IMG/VR virus record: IMGVR_UViG_3300010371_000080
Coordinates: 1-34,665 of that record
DNA length: 34,665 nt
Reading direction: 5' to 3' (one strand)
Source of the DNA: a virus
Shown: positions 14,701-22,085 of the stretch, piece by piece
Position numbering within the stretch: position 1 is the first letter of the stretch
How the letters are laid out: every line of letters starts with the position of its first letter
Notes under the pieces: model-generated
Database searches by the model: none
Told to the model about the DNA's origin: nothing
Seen by the model: the letters and a program-made list of their open reading frames with translations, nothing else
Position numbers and translations under genes: made by a program

Positions 14701-15320
14701 AGTCTGCTGCCGGTGTATGTTGGTATCAGGATCATCTTATTACACGTACACTAGATTCTATTCAAGGTCATTTTGATTACATCTTTGTAATTGATGGTAG
14801 ATTCGAGTTAAATCCATCAAAAAACGATTACTCTGATGAAACTTTAAGGGAAAAAGTAAGACAATATGACAACGTTATCCTAATAGATTTTATCGGTTCA
14901 GAGGAAGATAAGCGAGGCCAGTACCTATTACAATGCAAAAAATATGACGTTGATGTCTTACTGATTATAGACTCGGATGAGTATATCAACAAAAATACTG
15001 ATTGGGATTTATTCTGGAATAATCTGCCAACAAAACAAGGCACGTATTCGGTTCTTGTAATGCCTAATGATATTTACTTGCCAAGAATTTGGATAAAACC
15101 TTACAATTTTAGATACTATAATGCTCACTGTATTTTCCAAGACATAACAACTGGTGAGATAAGATCATCTGGTGACTCGGGAAAGATAAAACTGCAAGGC
15201 CTGATTTTAGAGATGGGTAAAGATGAACCAAGAACCGCAGAATATCTAGAAAATACAAGAATTTATCAGGAACGAATGATAGAGAAGGAAACCCCAATTA
15301 GAAAAGCAATCCATCCATGA
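14694..15320 (+). CDS. glycosyltransferase family 2-like protein
   Basis: 208 aa from ATG 14694 (a GTG at 14685 is also possible). N terminus MVKSAAGVCWYQDHLITRTL, DYIFVIDGRFELNPSKNDYS, then VDVLLIIDSDEYINKN with the DSDE metal-site motif (about residue 84), and a region typical of GT2-type sugar transferases. It is separated from the GT2/radical SAM cluster only by protease and capsid, and coupled to the next transferase-like gene by ATGA. Likely cytoplasmic; acceptor unknown. Confidence 0.78.
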   Translation: MVKSAAGVCWYQDHLITRTLDSIQGHFDYIFVIDGRFELNPSKNDYSDETLREKVRQYDNVILIDFIGSEEDKRGQYLLQCKKYDVDVLLIIDSDEYINKNTDWDLFWNNLPTKQGTYSVLVMPNDIYLPRIWIKPYNFRYYNAHCIFQDITTGEIRSSGDSGKIKLQGLILEMGKDEPRTAEYLENTRIYQERMIEKETPIRKAIHP

Positions 15321-15967
15321 AACTTTTGCTAGGTGTACCGTCACCATTTGATTTCAAGCTAGTAGAAAAACACCAGAAACACTTGCAGGTGGATATGATA
15401 AAACCAATGTATTATGAGGAAGTGGAAGCTTATTCCATCATACGAGATTACTTTCTAAAACACTCTGAATATACACACCTTGTCATAGCTTGCTCTGATA
15501 TCGTAGTGAATCAGGCCCATATTGACCAATTAATCAAGGATTTACAAGAAAAAGAGTATGATGTAATTTCAGGCATGATGAATATTTGTCTGGAGTATCT
15601 TGATGTTTACAATGTCACAAGTAACGTAGTATATCCACTTGCTCCGGAATTTATGTGGTACACAGAATCTACATTACCAAAAGAAGATATCTTTGAGGTC
15701 AAATGGTCTGGGTTTCCATTAATGTGTCTGTCTAGAAAGATAGTCGAACAATACGAGTTTGAACCGTTATCAAGTATTATTCCTGATGAACGTTTGAAAG
15801 GTAGTTTAGATGTTGTACTATGTTGGAAACTGCACCAAGACGGAATCAAGATATTTTGTGATAAACGAATCAAACTATTACACCTAAAAGAGATACAGGA
15901 AGAATCACAACCTCTGTTAGTTGGAATAAAAAAACCACGAATAGAATACAGTAATCTTTTATCATAG
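15317..15967 (+). CDS. glycosyltransferase-like protein, paralogue of 11529 gene
   Basis: 216 aa, ATGA overlap. Key blocks: YTHLVIACSDIVVNQAHIDQ (about residues 51-75), DVISGMMNICLEYL, WSGFPLMCLSRKIVEQYEF, SLDVVLCWKLHQDGIKIFCD. These match the 265-aa protein at 11529 in order and spacing. It lacks the longer C-terminal tail of that paralogue. The SDIVV block would be the nucleotide-sugar/metal site if it is a GT-A enzyme. The stop is followed by a zinc microprotein gene. Confidence 0.68.
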   Translation: MKLLLGVPSPFDFKLVEKHQKHLQVDMIKPMYYEEVEAYSIIRDYFLKHSEYTHLVIACSDIVVNQAHIDQLIKDLQEKEYDVISGMMNICLEYLDVYNVTSNVVYPLAPEFMWYTESTLPKEDIFEVKWSGFPLMCLSRKIVEQYEFEPLSSIIPDERLKGSLDVVLCWKLHQDGIKIFCDKRIKLLHLKEIQEESQPLLVGIKKPRIEYSNLLS

Positions 15968-15985
15968 AATAATCGAGTTTGAAAC

Positions 15986-16105
15986 ATGAAACTCTGTGAC
16001 TGTTGCCCGTCTAGAAATGCAAATTCATGTCTAGATTGTGGTGTTGATCTTTGTGAGAGATGCAACCAACCAGAGAATCATAATGTAACTTGTCCTAACG
16101 CCTAA
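15986..16105 (+). CDS. 39-aa Cys-rich zinc protein
   Basis: ATG at 15986. MKLCDCCPSRNANSCLDCGV then LCERCNQPENHNVTCPNA: nine cysteines and one His in 39 residues, in a C-x-CC, C-x2-C, C-x2-C, H, C order like a B-box/RING-type mini zinc fold. Its stop abuts a late-promoter box. Function unknown. Confidence 0.65.
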   Translation: MKLCDCCPSRNANSCLDCGVDLCERCNQPENHNVTCPNA

Positions 16106-16127
16106 CAGTTCTCTTTTCAGTTCTCTT
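16105..16127 (+). promoter_or_regulatory. double late-promoter box
   Basis: Two boxes in tandem: CAGTTCTCTT ending 16115 and CAGTTCTCTT ending 16127, 12 nt apart. The first is 25 nt before the TTG at 16141, matching the other boxes; the second is only 13 nt before it. Confidence 0.7.
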
Positions 16128-16140
16128 ACACTAAAATTCA

Positions 16141-16467
16141 TTGACTGATTATGGTTCTGTAACAACGGTTGAGGTTCTTGCGTGGGGTGTTGCTAATAGT
16201 GACTACGATACAAAGGCAACATCTGCATTAACAATTGCAAGTGATATTCTAGACGGAGAGTTAAACAATGTAAACCGTGTTTCTTCACCATCTTCTCTGT
16301 TAGGTTCGGCAGCTAACCTGATTGCCGCAGCTATTCTAGTCTGTGATCCTAAAGACTTGACAAAACACGCTTGGTATCAGCAAGGTATGCAGATTGCAAA
16401 AGATATTCGAGGAAACCAAACAACTGACGGTGAATGGTCCTATACTTACTCTGTATTGAGAGAGTAA
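16141..16467 (+). CDS. head-tail connector (adaptor) protein
   Basis: 108 aa from TTG, set by the promoter spacing. Helical pattern VTTVEVLAWGVANSDYDTKA, TSALTIASDILDGELN, LIAAAILVCDPKDLTKHAWY, QGMQIAKDIRGN resembles gp6/gp15-type adaptors that bind under the portal. Position right after the capsid block and before a terminator-like protein supports this. Sequence-level certainty is moderate. Confidence 0.62.
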   Translation: MTDYGSVTTVEVLAWGVANSDYDTKATSALTIASDILDGELNNVNRVSSPSSLLGSAANLIAAAILVCDPKDLTKHAWYQQGMQIAKDIRGNQTTDGEWSYTYSVLRE

Positions 16468-16468
16468 A

Positions 16469-16990
16469 ATGGTAGTCAATTTCAAGGATGCACAATTAGG
16501 AACCGTATTAACAACTGATCCAGCCGTTGCGTTACACACATACCTAAGCGCAAACTGGACACAGAACACAGGTTATACAGTACCTGCCGCAAATACCATA
16601 AAATTTGATACAAAGTTTGGGCTACACACCGGCTTTATGAATTACATTATAGTTGAAAACATCTCTACAAACGAAACAGAGCAGACTCTAGGAAGGCAGA
16701 GAATGAGAATCTACGACAACAAGAGAATACAAATTTACTGCCAGGGAAGTACCGCAAAGACTACAAAATGGAATATTGAGAATCATATCAGAAGCATAAT
16801 CAATGCAAACCCGACAGCAATGCAGGCAACATACGGTATTGACTTGCTTACAATAACATCATTTCAAGAAATCTATACAGAACCAGTGGATGATGATTCA
16901 AGAACTGACCGAGCACCTGCAACCAAAGGAAACTGGGTATCAAGAAGCCGTGCATTGGTTACAATGATTTATGATTTGTATTCTAGTTAG
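16469..16990 (+). CDS. neck/tail-terminator-like protein
   Basis: 173 aa, ATG one base after the previous stop. An alpha/beta protein with RQRMRIYDNKRIQIYCQGST, KWNIENHIRSIINANPTAMQ, then DLLTITSFQEIYTEP. The KxWxxxxHIRxII helix followed by beta strands is like tail-terminator or head-closure proteins that lie at this place in siphovirus gene order. Assigned mainly by order. Confidence 0.55.
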   Translation: MVVNFKDAQLGTVLTTDPAVALHTYLSANWTQNTGYTVPAANTIKFDTKFGLHTGFMNYIIVENISTNETEQTLGRQRMRIYDNKRIQIYCQGSTAKTTKWNIENHIRSIINANPTAMQATYGIDLLTITSFQEIYTEPVDDDSRTDRAPATKGNWVSRSRALVTMIYDLYSS

Positions 16991-16994
16991 AAAG

Positions 16995-17005
16995 AAAGTT
17001 CTCTT
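16995..17005 (+). promoter_or_regulatory. late-promoter box, tail tube operon
   Basis: AAAGTTCTCTT ending 26 nt before the TTG at 17032. Confidence 0.7.
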
Positions 17006-17031
17006 AGTTTCTAAGAAAAAATAACTATTCG

Positions 17032-17184
17032 TTGGCTGATTCTGGTATCAAAATTAAAACCGAAGATTCTTCTAATGACGGTTTCGTTTGTGAAACACAT
17101 CCCCTTGAAGATGGTAAGATAGTTCACTATTTACATAATCCAAAAACTGGCGAATGGAAAAAGTCTGAGGTTTGTAAGAAATGA
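17032..17184 (+). CDS. 50-aa small protein upstream of tail tube
   Basis: TTG start at the exact distance expected from the promoter box; stop overlaps the tail tube ATG. Reads MADSGIKIKTEDSSNDGFVC then ETHPLEDGKIVHYLHNPKTG, a small beta-rich protein with two cysteines. Not recognised; possible tail or neck accessory. Confidence 0.6.
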   Translation: MADSGIKIKTEDSSNDGFVCETHPLEDGKIVHYLHNPKTGEWKKSEVCKK

Positions 17185-18083
17185 CAACCAACAAGACTAC
17201 GACAGCGCAGTTATTTGTCAAGGTTCCACAATATGTAGAGGAAACAACAGAAGGAACAACACCAACTGCCTCACCAACCTTTACAGCATGTGGCCCAACT
17301 TCCACACTTTCATTAAAAATTGATGGTGGGTTTGTAGAGGTAGGCCAGTTAGGTGCAGAGGATCTTATCGCCCTAGTAAGAGGATTACAAAAATTCGAGG
17401 TACAGATCAAGACAACATTAACCAATTCTACTTTTCTAAAATATGGCTTCAATGCCGCAAACTATGCCACACCAACAGGTACGGTATCGGCAACACTTTC
17501 AATTCTATTTTCATTCTATCTTAACGGAGTAGAGAATTTCTGTATAATCAAGGGTGCAAGATGCAAACAGGTTCAAGTCGATGTAGAGATAGGAAAGCCA
17601 CATGAAGCAACATTTGACTTTGAAGCAGTAAATATCATCACTCCAATTACTACTGCAAACGCAGGTCTTACAACACCAACATTTGCCTCGACTCCATCAG
17701 GCACAGTTTGGGATCACTTGTCAGGTGGTACAGGCCCAGTATCTTGGAACTCTACCGCAATCGACTGTAAGAAATTCAGTATTACGATAAACAGAAACAC
17801 CACACCAGATTATACATTAGGTACAGCAACACCATTTTCAACCCAACCACATGGAAGAAAGATAGCAGGTGATTTTACCAATCTTTATACATTAACAACA
17901 CTTGATGCTGATTTCCAAGCAGGTACTTCAAGAACTCTCGCAGTTGTATTAAAAACTGCAACTTCTACCATTACCTGCACAAGCGCTTACATTGTAAACT
18001 ATACAAGAGATTCAGACGAATCAAGCACAGATGCAAGAATAGAACAGTGTAACTTCAAGTGCCTTTCTGCAACCGTAACCTAA
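17181..18083 (+). CDS. major tail tube protein
   Basis: 300 aa, ATGA overlap. Beta-rich, Thr/Ser-rich: KVPQYVEETTEGTTPTASPT, GPTSTLSLKIDGGFVEVGQL, KFEVQIKTTLTNSTFLKYGF, then KFSITINRNTTPDYTLGTAT and KIAGDFTNLYTLTTLDADFQ. This is the tail tube fold pattern (hexameric rings), and it precedes the frameshifting chaperone and tape measure as in siphoviruses. No sheath gene follows, so a long non-contractile tail is expected. Sixteen or more Thr in some 60-residue stretches; could be a glycosylation substrate (inference). Confidence 0.82.
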   Translation: MTTNKTTTAQLFVKVPQYVEETTEGTTPTASPTFTACGPTSTLSLKIDGGFVEVGQLGAEDLIALVRGLQKFEVQIKTTLTNSTFLKYGFNAANYATPTGTVSATLSILFSFYLNGVENFCIIKGARCKQVQVDVEIGKPHEATFDFEAVNIITPITTANAGLTTPTFASTPSGTVWDHLSGGTGPVSWNSTAIDCKKFSITINRNTTPDYTLGTATPFSTQPHGRKIAGDFTNLYTLTTLDADFQAGTSRTLAVVLKTATSTITCTSAYIVNYTRDSDESSTDARIEQCNFKCLSATVT

Positions 18084-18084
18084 A

Positions 18085-18441
18085 ATGTTACCTGACAGCG
18101 TTACCATAGACGGCAAGCAATTCCAAGCTAAAAGAAGAATGTCTTGGGGTGAAGTATCACAGGTAAGAAAGTTTGCTTCACAAATGATGAATTTTTCAGA
18201 CAAGTTTGCAGGCAAGCAGGTATCTGACTTGAAACCAGAAGATTTTGCCGAGATAAACAAGCTATATGTAACAACACAAGAGTCTGATATGGAACTTATG
18301 AAAAATATTCTAGTTGCATGTTATGGATTTTCACAGGAAGAATTAGACGTACTTGACTATGCTACTGCTTTGGAACTATACAATAACATATACAACCAAA
18401 GCACCCAGATTAAAAAAAAGTTAGATCAGACATCAACTTAG
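18085..18441 (+). CDS. tail assembly chaperone, short form (gpG-like)
   Basis: 118 aa, ATG one base after the tail tube stop. Reads MLPDSVTIDGKQFQAKRRMS then a helical body with NFSDKFAGKQVSDLKPEDFA and ELMKNILVACYGFSQEELDV. Size, position between tail tube and tape measure, and a slippery sequence at the 3' end identify it as the first part of the chaperone that coats the tape measure during tail assembly. Confidence 0.8.
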   Translation: MLPDSVTIDGKQFQAKRRMSWGEVSQVRKFASQMMNFSDKFAGKQVSDLKPEDFAEINKLYVTTQESDMELMKNILVACYGFSQEELDVLDYATALELYNNIYNQSTQIKKKLDQTST

Positions 18442-18662
18442 CTTTTGCATTAAACAATACTACCGAGTGTGATACAGAGTCCTTAGAGGCTATAATGAAA
18501 TATAACATGTTGAAAACATTTGGATGCTCTTACTCTTGGAATACTTTAGACAATGAGGACAATCTGGGAATATTGTTACTAAATTATTGCATGACACAGG
18601 AAAACAAGGCAATGGAGAGAAACAATGCAAGAAACAAATTCTATCAAGAGGCTTTACAATGA
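18085..18662 (+). CDS. tail assembly chaperone, -1 frameshift form (gpGT-like)
   Basis: At 18412-18420 the sequence is eight A then G (ATT AAA AAA AAG), a classic -1 slippery stretch including A-AAA-AAG. Shifting back one base avoids the stop at 18439-18441 and opens VRSDINLAFALNNTTECDTE, SLEAIMKYNMLKTFGCSYSW, ending with TGA at 18660-18662, which overlaps the next ATG. The downstream frame has no close start codon and good protein composition. Fusion length 192 aa. The T-part recruits the tail tube protein in lambda-type tails. Confidence 0.85.
18412..18420 (+). promoter_or_regulatory. programmed -1 frameshift slippery site
   Basis: A8G following GATT. Codon phase is AAA AAA AAG in the zero frame. 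No obvious strong stem was found just downstream by eye; a pseudoknot cannot be excluded. Confidence 0.78.
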
Positions 18663-19135
18663 CAAACATTAGGATAGCGATAGCAGGCTACAAGGCAACC
18701 CATGCAATTCTAGGCGGCATAGTTCAAAACATGGATCAAGCCACAAGTGAAGTATTACAAAAAATTGGTGAAGATATTGTTCAGGAAGCAAAATCAAACT
18801 TGCAAAATAACGGTAACATATCAACTGGATCTTTACTTGGTTCAATCGAAGTAAAACAGAATCTTGGTAACTCGCTAGTGGTAGGCTCTGATCTTCCTTA
18901 TGCTGGAATAATTGAATATGGTAGGGGGCCAGTAACTCCAAAGGATGCCATTGTCTTATCTTGGATTGACAAGACGACAGGTAAAAGAGTATTTTCGCAT
19001 TATTCAAAAGCCGTAGAACCTCACCCGTATCTAGAACCTGCCGTGCAGACAGCTTTGAAAGGTCTTAGTGGTGTTTATACTGAAAAGATGGGTAAAAACT
19101 TAAAGGTTAGTTCTGATTCGTTGGAACAAGTTTAA
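18659..19135 (+). CDS. HK97 gp10-like tail completion protein
   Basis: 158 aa from the ATG overlapping the frameshift-form stop. Pattern: ATSEVLQKIGEDIVQEAKSN, STGSLLGSIEVKQNLGNSLV, GSDLPYAGIIEYGRGPVTPK, KAVEPHPYLEPAVQTAL. These are hallmarks of the HK97 gp10/minor tail (neck) family: helix, STGxLxxSI, YAxxxExG, and HPYLxPA. It closes the head-tail junction. The unusual position after the chaperone rather than before the tail tube is a rearrangement compared with most siphoviruses. Confidence 0.85.
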   Translation: MTNIRIAIAGYKATHAILGGIVQNMDQATSEVLQKIGEDIVQEAKSNLQNNGNISTGSLLGSIEVKQNLGNSLVVGSDLPYAGIIEYGRGPVTPKDAIVLSWIDKTTGKRVFSHYSKAVEPHPYLEPAVQTALKGLSGVYTEKMGKNLKVSSDSLEQV

Positions 19136-19159
19136 GAGGAACTTTCAAGAGGAAAAGAC

Positions 19160-19363
19160 ATGACAAAAATCAAGGCTTTAGTTATTATCTTAGGGGTTAT
19201 CGGGTTTCTATCAATCCTCGGTGGAATATCAATCACTTTTCTAGGTGGAATAGTAAACGGGCAAGGTGTCAATAACATATTTGTTGGTGGGTTCATAATT
19301 GGAATTGGTGCCTTGATTTGGCATTATAAGAAACCGAAAAGTCAAAAGATGATTAACCAGTAA
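19160..19363 (+). CDS. 67-aa two-helix membrane protein
   Basis: ATG with AAGAGGA 8 nt upstream, one of the few clear ribosome sites in the late region. Two hydrophobic segments: ALVIILGVIGFLSILGGISI (about 6-28) and NIFVGGFIIGIGALIW (about 39-54), then a basic tail KKPKSQKM. Could be a holin-like or membrane-anchoring protein. Location just before a homing endonuclease and tape measure does not reveal function. Confidence 0.7.
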   Translation: MTKIKALVIILGVIGFLSILGGISITFLGGIVNGQGVNNIFVGGFIIGIGALIWHYKKPKSQKMINQ

Positions 19364-19375
19364 CAATTTATCAAA

Positions 19376-19395
19376 CGATTAGAAAGTTCTAATCG
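19376..19395. repeat. perfect 9-bp inverted repeat
   Basis: CGATTAGAA, AG, TTCTAATCG: perfect arms with a 2-nt loop, 8 nt upstream of the HNH gene. May be an operator, processing hairpin or the HNH insertion scar. Confidence 0.7.
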
Positions 19396-19402
19396 ATAAT
19401 AT

Positions 19403-19828
19403 TTGGTATTAAAAAATACTGATGAATTTCTACAATTAGAAAGACTGAGAAATAGAAAGTACCATGCTTTGAATAAAGAAAAAATTAGTGAGCGAAAAAG
19501 AAGATATTACAAAAGAGATCCAGCAAAAGTTTGTATAAATAAAAAGAATTATCGTGATAAATTAAAGAATAGATTATACTCAATACTAGGTGGTTCAAAA
19601 TGTGTACGTTGTGGGTTTTCAGACGTTAGGGCATTACAATTTGACCATATCAAAGGTGGTGGAAGAAAAGACCTGTTAAGATTTACAAATTCATGCCAAA
19701 TGCACCTTTTTTATTCTAATAACCCAGATGAAGCTAAGGAAACACTTCAAGTCTTATGTGCAAACTGTAATTGGATTAAGAAGAACGAAAATAAAGAATT
19801 TCACCGACCTGTAAAATATCTTAATTAA
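19403..19828 (+). CDS. HNH homing-type endonuclease
   Basis: 141 aa from TTG. Basic N-terminal half (ISERKRRYYKRDPAKVCINK) and HNH part: GGSKCVRCGFSDVRALQFDH, then ETLQVLCANCNWIKKNEN. CxxC, FDHI and CANCN give a zinc-stabilised HNH site. It sits alone between a membrane protein gene and the tape measure, each side with its own signals, the typical position of a mobile intergenic nuclease. Distinct from the HNH gene at 3776. Confidence 0.88.
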   Translation: MVLKNTDEFLQLERLRNRKYHALNKEKISERKRRYYKRDPAKVCINKKNYRDKLKNRLYSILGGSKCVRCGFSDVRALQFDHIKGGGRKDLLRFTNSCQMHLFYSNNPDEAKETLQVLCANCNWIKKNENKEFHRPVKYLN

Positions 19829-19839
19829 ATACTTCTCTT
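19829..19839 (+). promoter_or_regulatory. late-promoter box, tape measure
   Basis: ATACTTCTCTT ending 24 nt before the ATG at 19864. Confidence 0.7.
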
Positions 19840-19863
19840 TTTGAGAGGAAAATAAATTGTTTT

Positions 19864-21831
19864 ATGTCTGATTCTTCGGGTGTATCAGTTCCATTACGCT
19901 GGAAGATAATGGTAGAAGGCGCCCAACAAGCTAAACAACAACTAGCAGATTTAGATCAACAATTTTCAAAAGGTCAGATTTCAATTTCAGATTATGCTAA
20001 AGGGCAGAGACAGTCATTAAGAGATGTCAGGGCATTAAACAACGAACAAAGAGTACAAAAGGAAGTTTTCCTAGCTTCAAACCCAGCTCTAAACTCATTA
20101 TCAAAATCAATGAGTACCGTAGGTGCAGTATCAAATACATTGCTTGGAATCACAAACGCAATTAACTTAGCTCAATTAGCAAGTATCGGTGTAAATGAAA
20201 AGGTAACTGCTGCAACACAACAACTAGCCGCAGATCAAAGACAATATCAAATAGATTTAAGAGATTTTCCAAATGATGTTGCGTTACATCAAGCAGACTT
20301 GGCAAAGATAGCAGCAGATCAATCTAACCTAGCATTTGTAACTAGGCAGGCAACATATCAACAAATAACCGATTGGATAACACTTGGTTCATCTGCCGCA
20401 ATAAGTGCAAACCAAATAATTCAAACATACTCAACATTGGCACCAAAAATAAAGAATTTCTCACAAGGTACACAGGATGCAATCGGATTAGCAGGTCTTA
20501 GTGGAACTTTCCTTGTTTTAGGGGCGGCTGCCTTAATTGCTGGAACACAACTAGGTACAGGATTAAATCCAGACAATGTAGATAAGTTTAGACAATCATT
20601 AGACAAAGCATTTGGTGATAACCCATTTACCAATTATATAATATTACCAATAGCTGCATTAATAGCAGATTTAGACGGATTCAAAACTGACTGGCAAGAC
20701 GTAATGAATGATATAGGTGATAGTTGGGCCGGATTTGTTAATATCTTCATTAGTGGTTTCAACGCTGTAAATAGCGTACTTAGTAAGTTTGAATCAAACC
20801 CAGTTCCAAACATACCGTTAATGAAAACATCATCAGAAATTGCTCAAGCCGCGCATGCAAACAGTATAAACAATATGCTTACAGGCCAGCCATTTAATTC
20901 TGTAAATCCTGAACAGAAAAAACAAACCGAAGTATTAACAACTACGCAACAGATAATCAATGACGCTAAAAAAACAGGACAGGATTTAGTCGCTTCCATA
21001 ACATCAGCAACAAACCCAACTCTACAAAAAGTATCAGATGGTATTACACAATCAAACACATTACTTTCAGGTCTAGTGGATTCGGCACAACAGGCTAACC
21101 AGAGGGCGGTATATCAATCACAAATACAAACTCAGGTTAATCAAAAGGCGCAAATTCAAGATAAAATTAATCAAATAAATTCAGGAAGAATGAGTATGCC
21201 TAGTCTAAGTGATATTGACCAGAGTACCAACGTACCACAGTTACAGGCTAACATATCTAAAAATAATGCAGAGATTGATGCAAAAATAAAACCCTTACAG
21301 GATCAATTAGACCAATTAGAAGTAGGTACTCAAGGTGCCTTATCGAGTTATCTTGGTTCAATCGGTTTGAGTGGAGATTATGGAATTGGATCAGTTGTTT
21401 CAGGTGCTTTAGGTGGTGCTAGTGCCGGATGGACATCTGGTGATGTTCAAGATTTTATTAATACCCACGACTATGGAGTTTTCACTAGGGCGGCTAACAG
21501 GGATAACGGTGTTGCACATGTACCAACCAAACAGGAACAGATAGACGCTTGGATGAAGGCAACTGGTGGGAGTGCAGCAGAAGCAAAATACGCATTACAT
21601 TATTCTGCATCAGGTTATGATGGTATAGTTTCAACTGCTACAAGTTTCATAGCTGGAGAATCAGGCGCAGAAAGAGTTTCAATCAAGCCCGTAGGTACAA
21701 ATGGCAGTATGGGCGGTCAGACTGTAATAATTGTAAATGTCGCAGGTTCTGTACTTGCACAAAGAGACTTGGAAACAATCATCTCAAACACCAATAAGAA
21801 GAATCTAAAGACTCGTGGCTTTGGAATGTAA
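19864..21831 (+). CDS. tail tape measure protein
   Basis: 655 aa, by far the longest protein. Long alanine/glutamine-rich helices (AQQAKQQLADLDQQFSKGQI), a hydrophobic stretch GLAGLSGTFLVLGAAALIAG (about 218-240) and another at about 257-270, further coiled coil about residues 410-490, and a C-terminal cap KPVGTNGSMGGQTVIIVNVA after FIAGESGAERVSI, the conserved GExGxE end of many tape measures. Sets tail length; at about 0.15 nm per residue this predicts a tail near 100 nm. Preceded by its own promoter box. Confidence 0.9.
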   Translation: MSDSSGVSVPLRWKIMVEGAQQAKQQLADLDQQFSKGQISISDYAKGQRQSLRDVRALNNEQRVQKEVFLASNPALNSLSKSMSTVGAVSNTLLGITNAINLAQLASIGVNEKVTAATQQLAADQRQYQIDLRDFPNDVALHQADLAKIAADQSNLAFVTRQATYQQITDWITLGSSAAISANQIIQTYSTLAPKIKNFSQGTQDAIGLAGLSGTFLVLGAAALIAGTQLGTGLNPDNVDKFRQSLDKAFGDNPFTNYIILPIAALIADLDGFKTDWQDVMNDIGDSWAGFVNIFISGFNAVNSVLSKFESNPVPNIPLMKTSSEIAQAAHANSINNMLTGQPFNSVNPEQKKQTEVLTTTQQIINDAKKTGQDLVASITSATNPTLQKVSDGITQSNTLLSGLVDSAQQANQRAVYQSQIQTQVNQKAQIQDKINQINSGRMSMPSLSDIDQSTNVPQLQANISKNNAEIDAKIKPLQDQLDQLEVGTQGALSSYLGSIGLSGDYGIGSVVSGALGGASAGWTSGDVQDFINTHDYGVFTRAANRDNGVAHVPTKQEQIDAWMKATGGSAAEAKYALHYSASGYDGIVSTATSFIAGESGAERVSIKPVGTNGSMGGQTVIIVNVAGSVLAQRDLETIISNTNKKNLKTRGFGM

Positions 21832-21868
21832 TCATAAAGTTTAATTAAATTTCCAACTACCAAAGGTT

Positions 21869-22051
21869 GTGAACATAAAGAAATCATTACCATATAGGAT
21901 CTTGGATGAAATCTTGTTCATAATCAAAGAATGGTGGGTGGGTGGTGAAGAAGGATTCTATTGTCATAGATGTGGGAAAATCGCCTTTTGGACATGCTTT
22001 AAGCTTCATCACTTCATGGTTGAAGATGTGACAGGAAATCATAGAGTGTAA
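21869..22051 (+). CDS. 60-aa small protein with zinc-like cysteines
   Basis: GTG (or TTG one base earlier) start. MNIKKSLPYRILDEILFIIK then EEGFYCHRCGKIAFWTCFKL HHF: C-x2-C, C and HH can bind zinc, after an amphipathic helix. Stop codon runs into the next promoter box. Unknown role. Confidence 0.58.
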   Translation: MNIKKSLPYRILDEILFIIKEWWVGGEEGFYCHRCGKIAFWTCFKLHHFMVEDVTGNHRV

Positions 22052-22061
22052 TACTTCTCTT
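22051..22061 (+). promoter_or_regulatory. late-promoter box, tail hub gene
   Basis: ATACTTCTCTT ending 24 nt before the GTG at 22086. Flanking TT and AT sequence nearly matches the boxes at 12327 and 19829. Confidence 0.7.
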
Positions 22062-22085
22062 TTCAATTTTTCCTAAAATTAATGT

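Noticed and set aside
15607-16065. 152-aa minus-strand ORF
   Set aside because: Antisense to the transferase-like gene and the zinc microprotein; no motif, unlikely composition.
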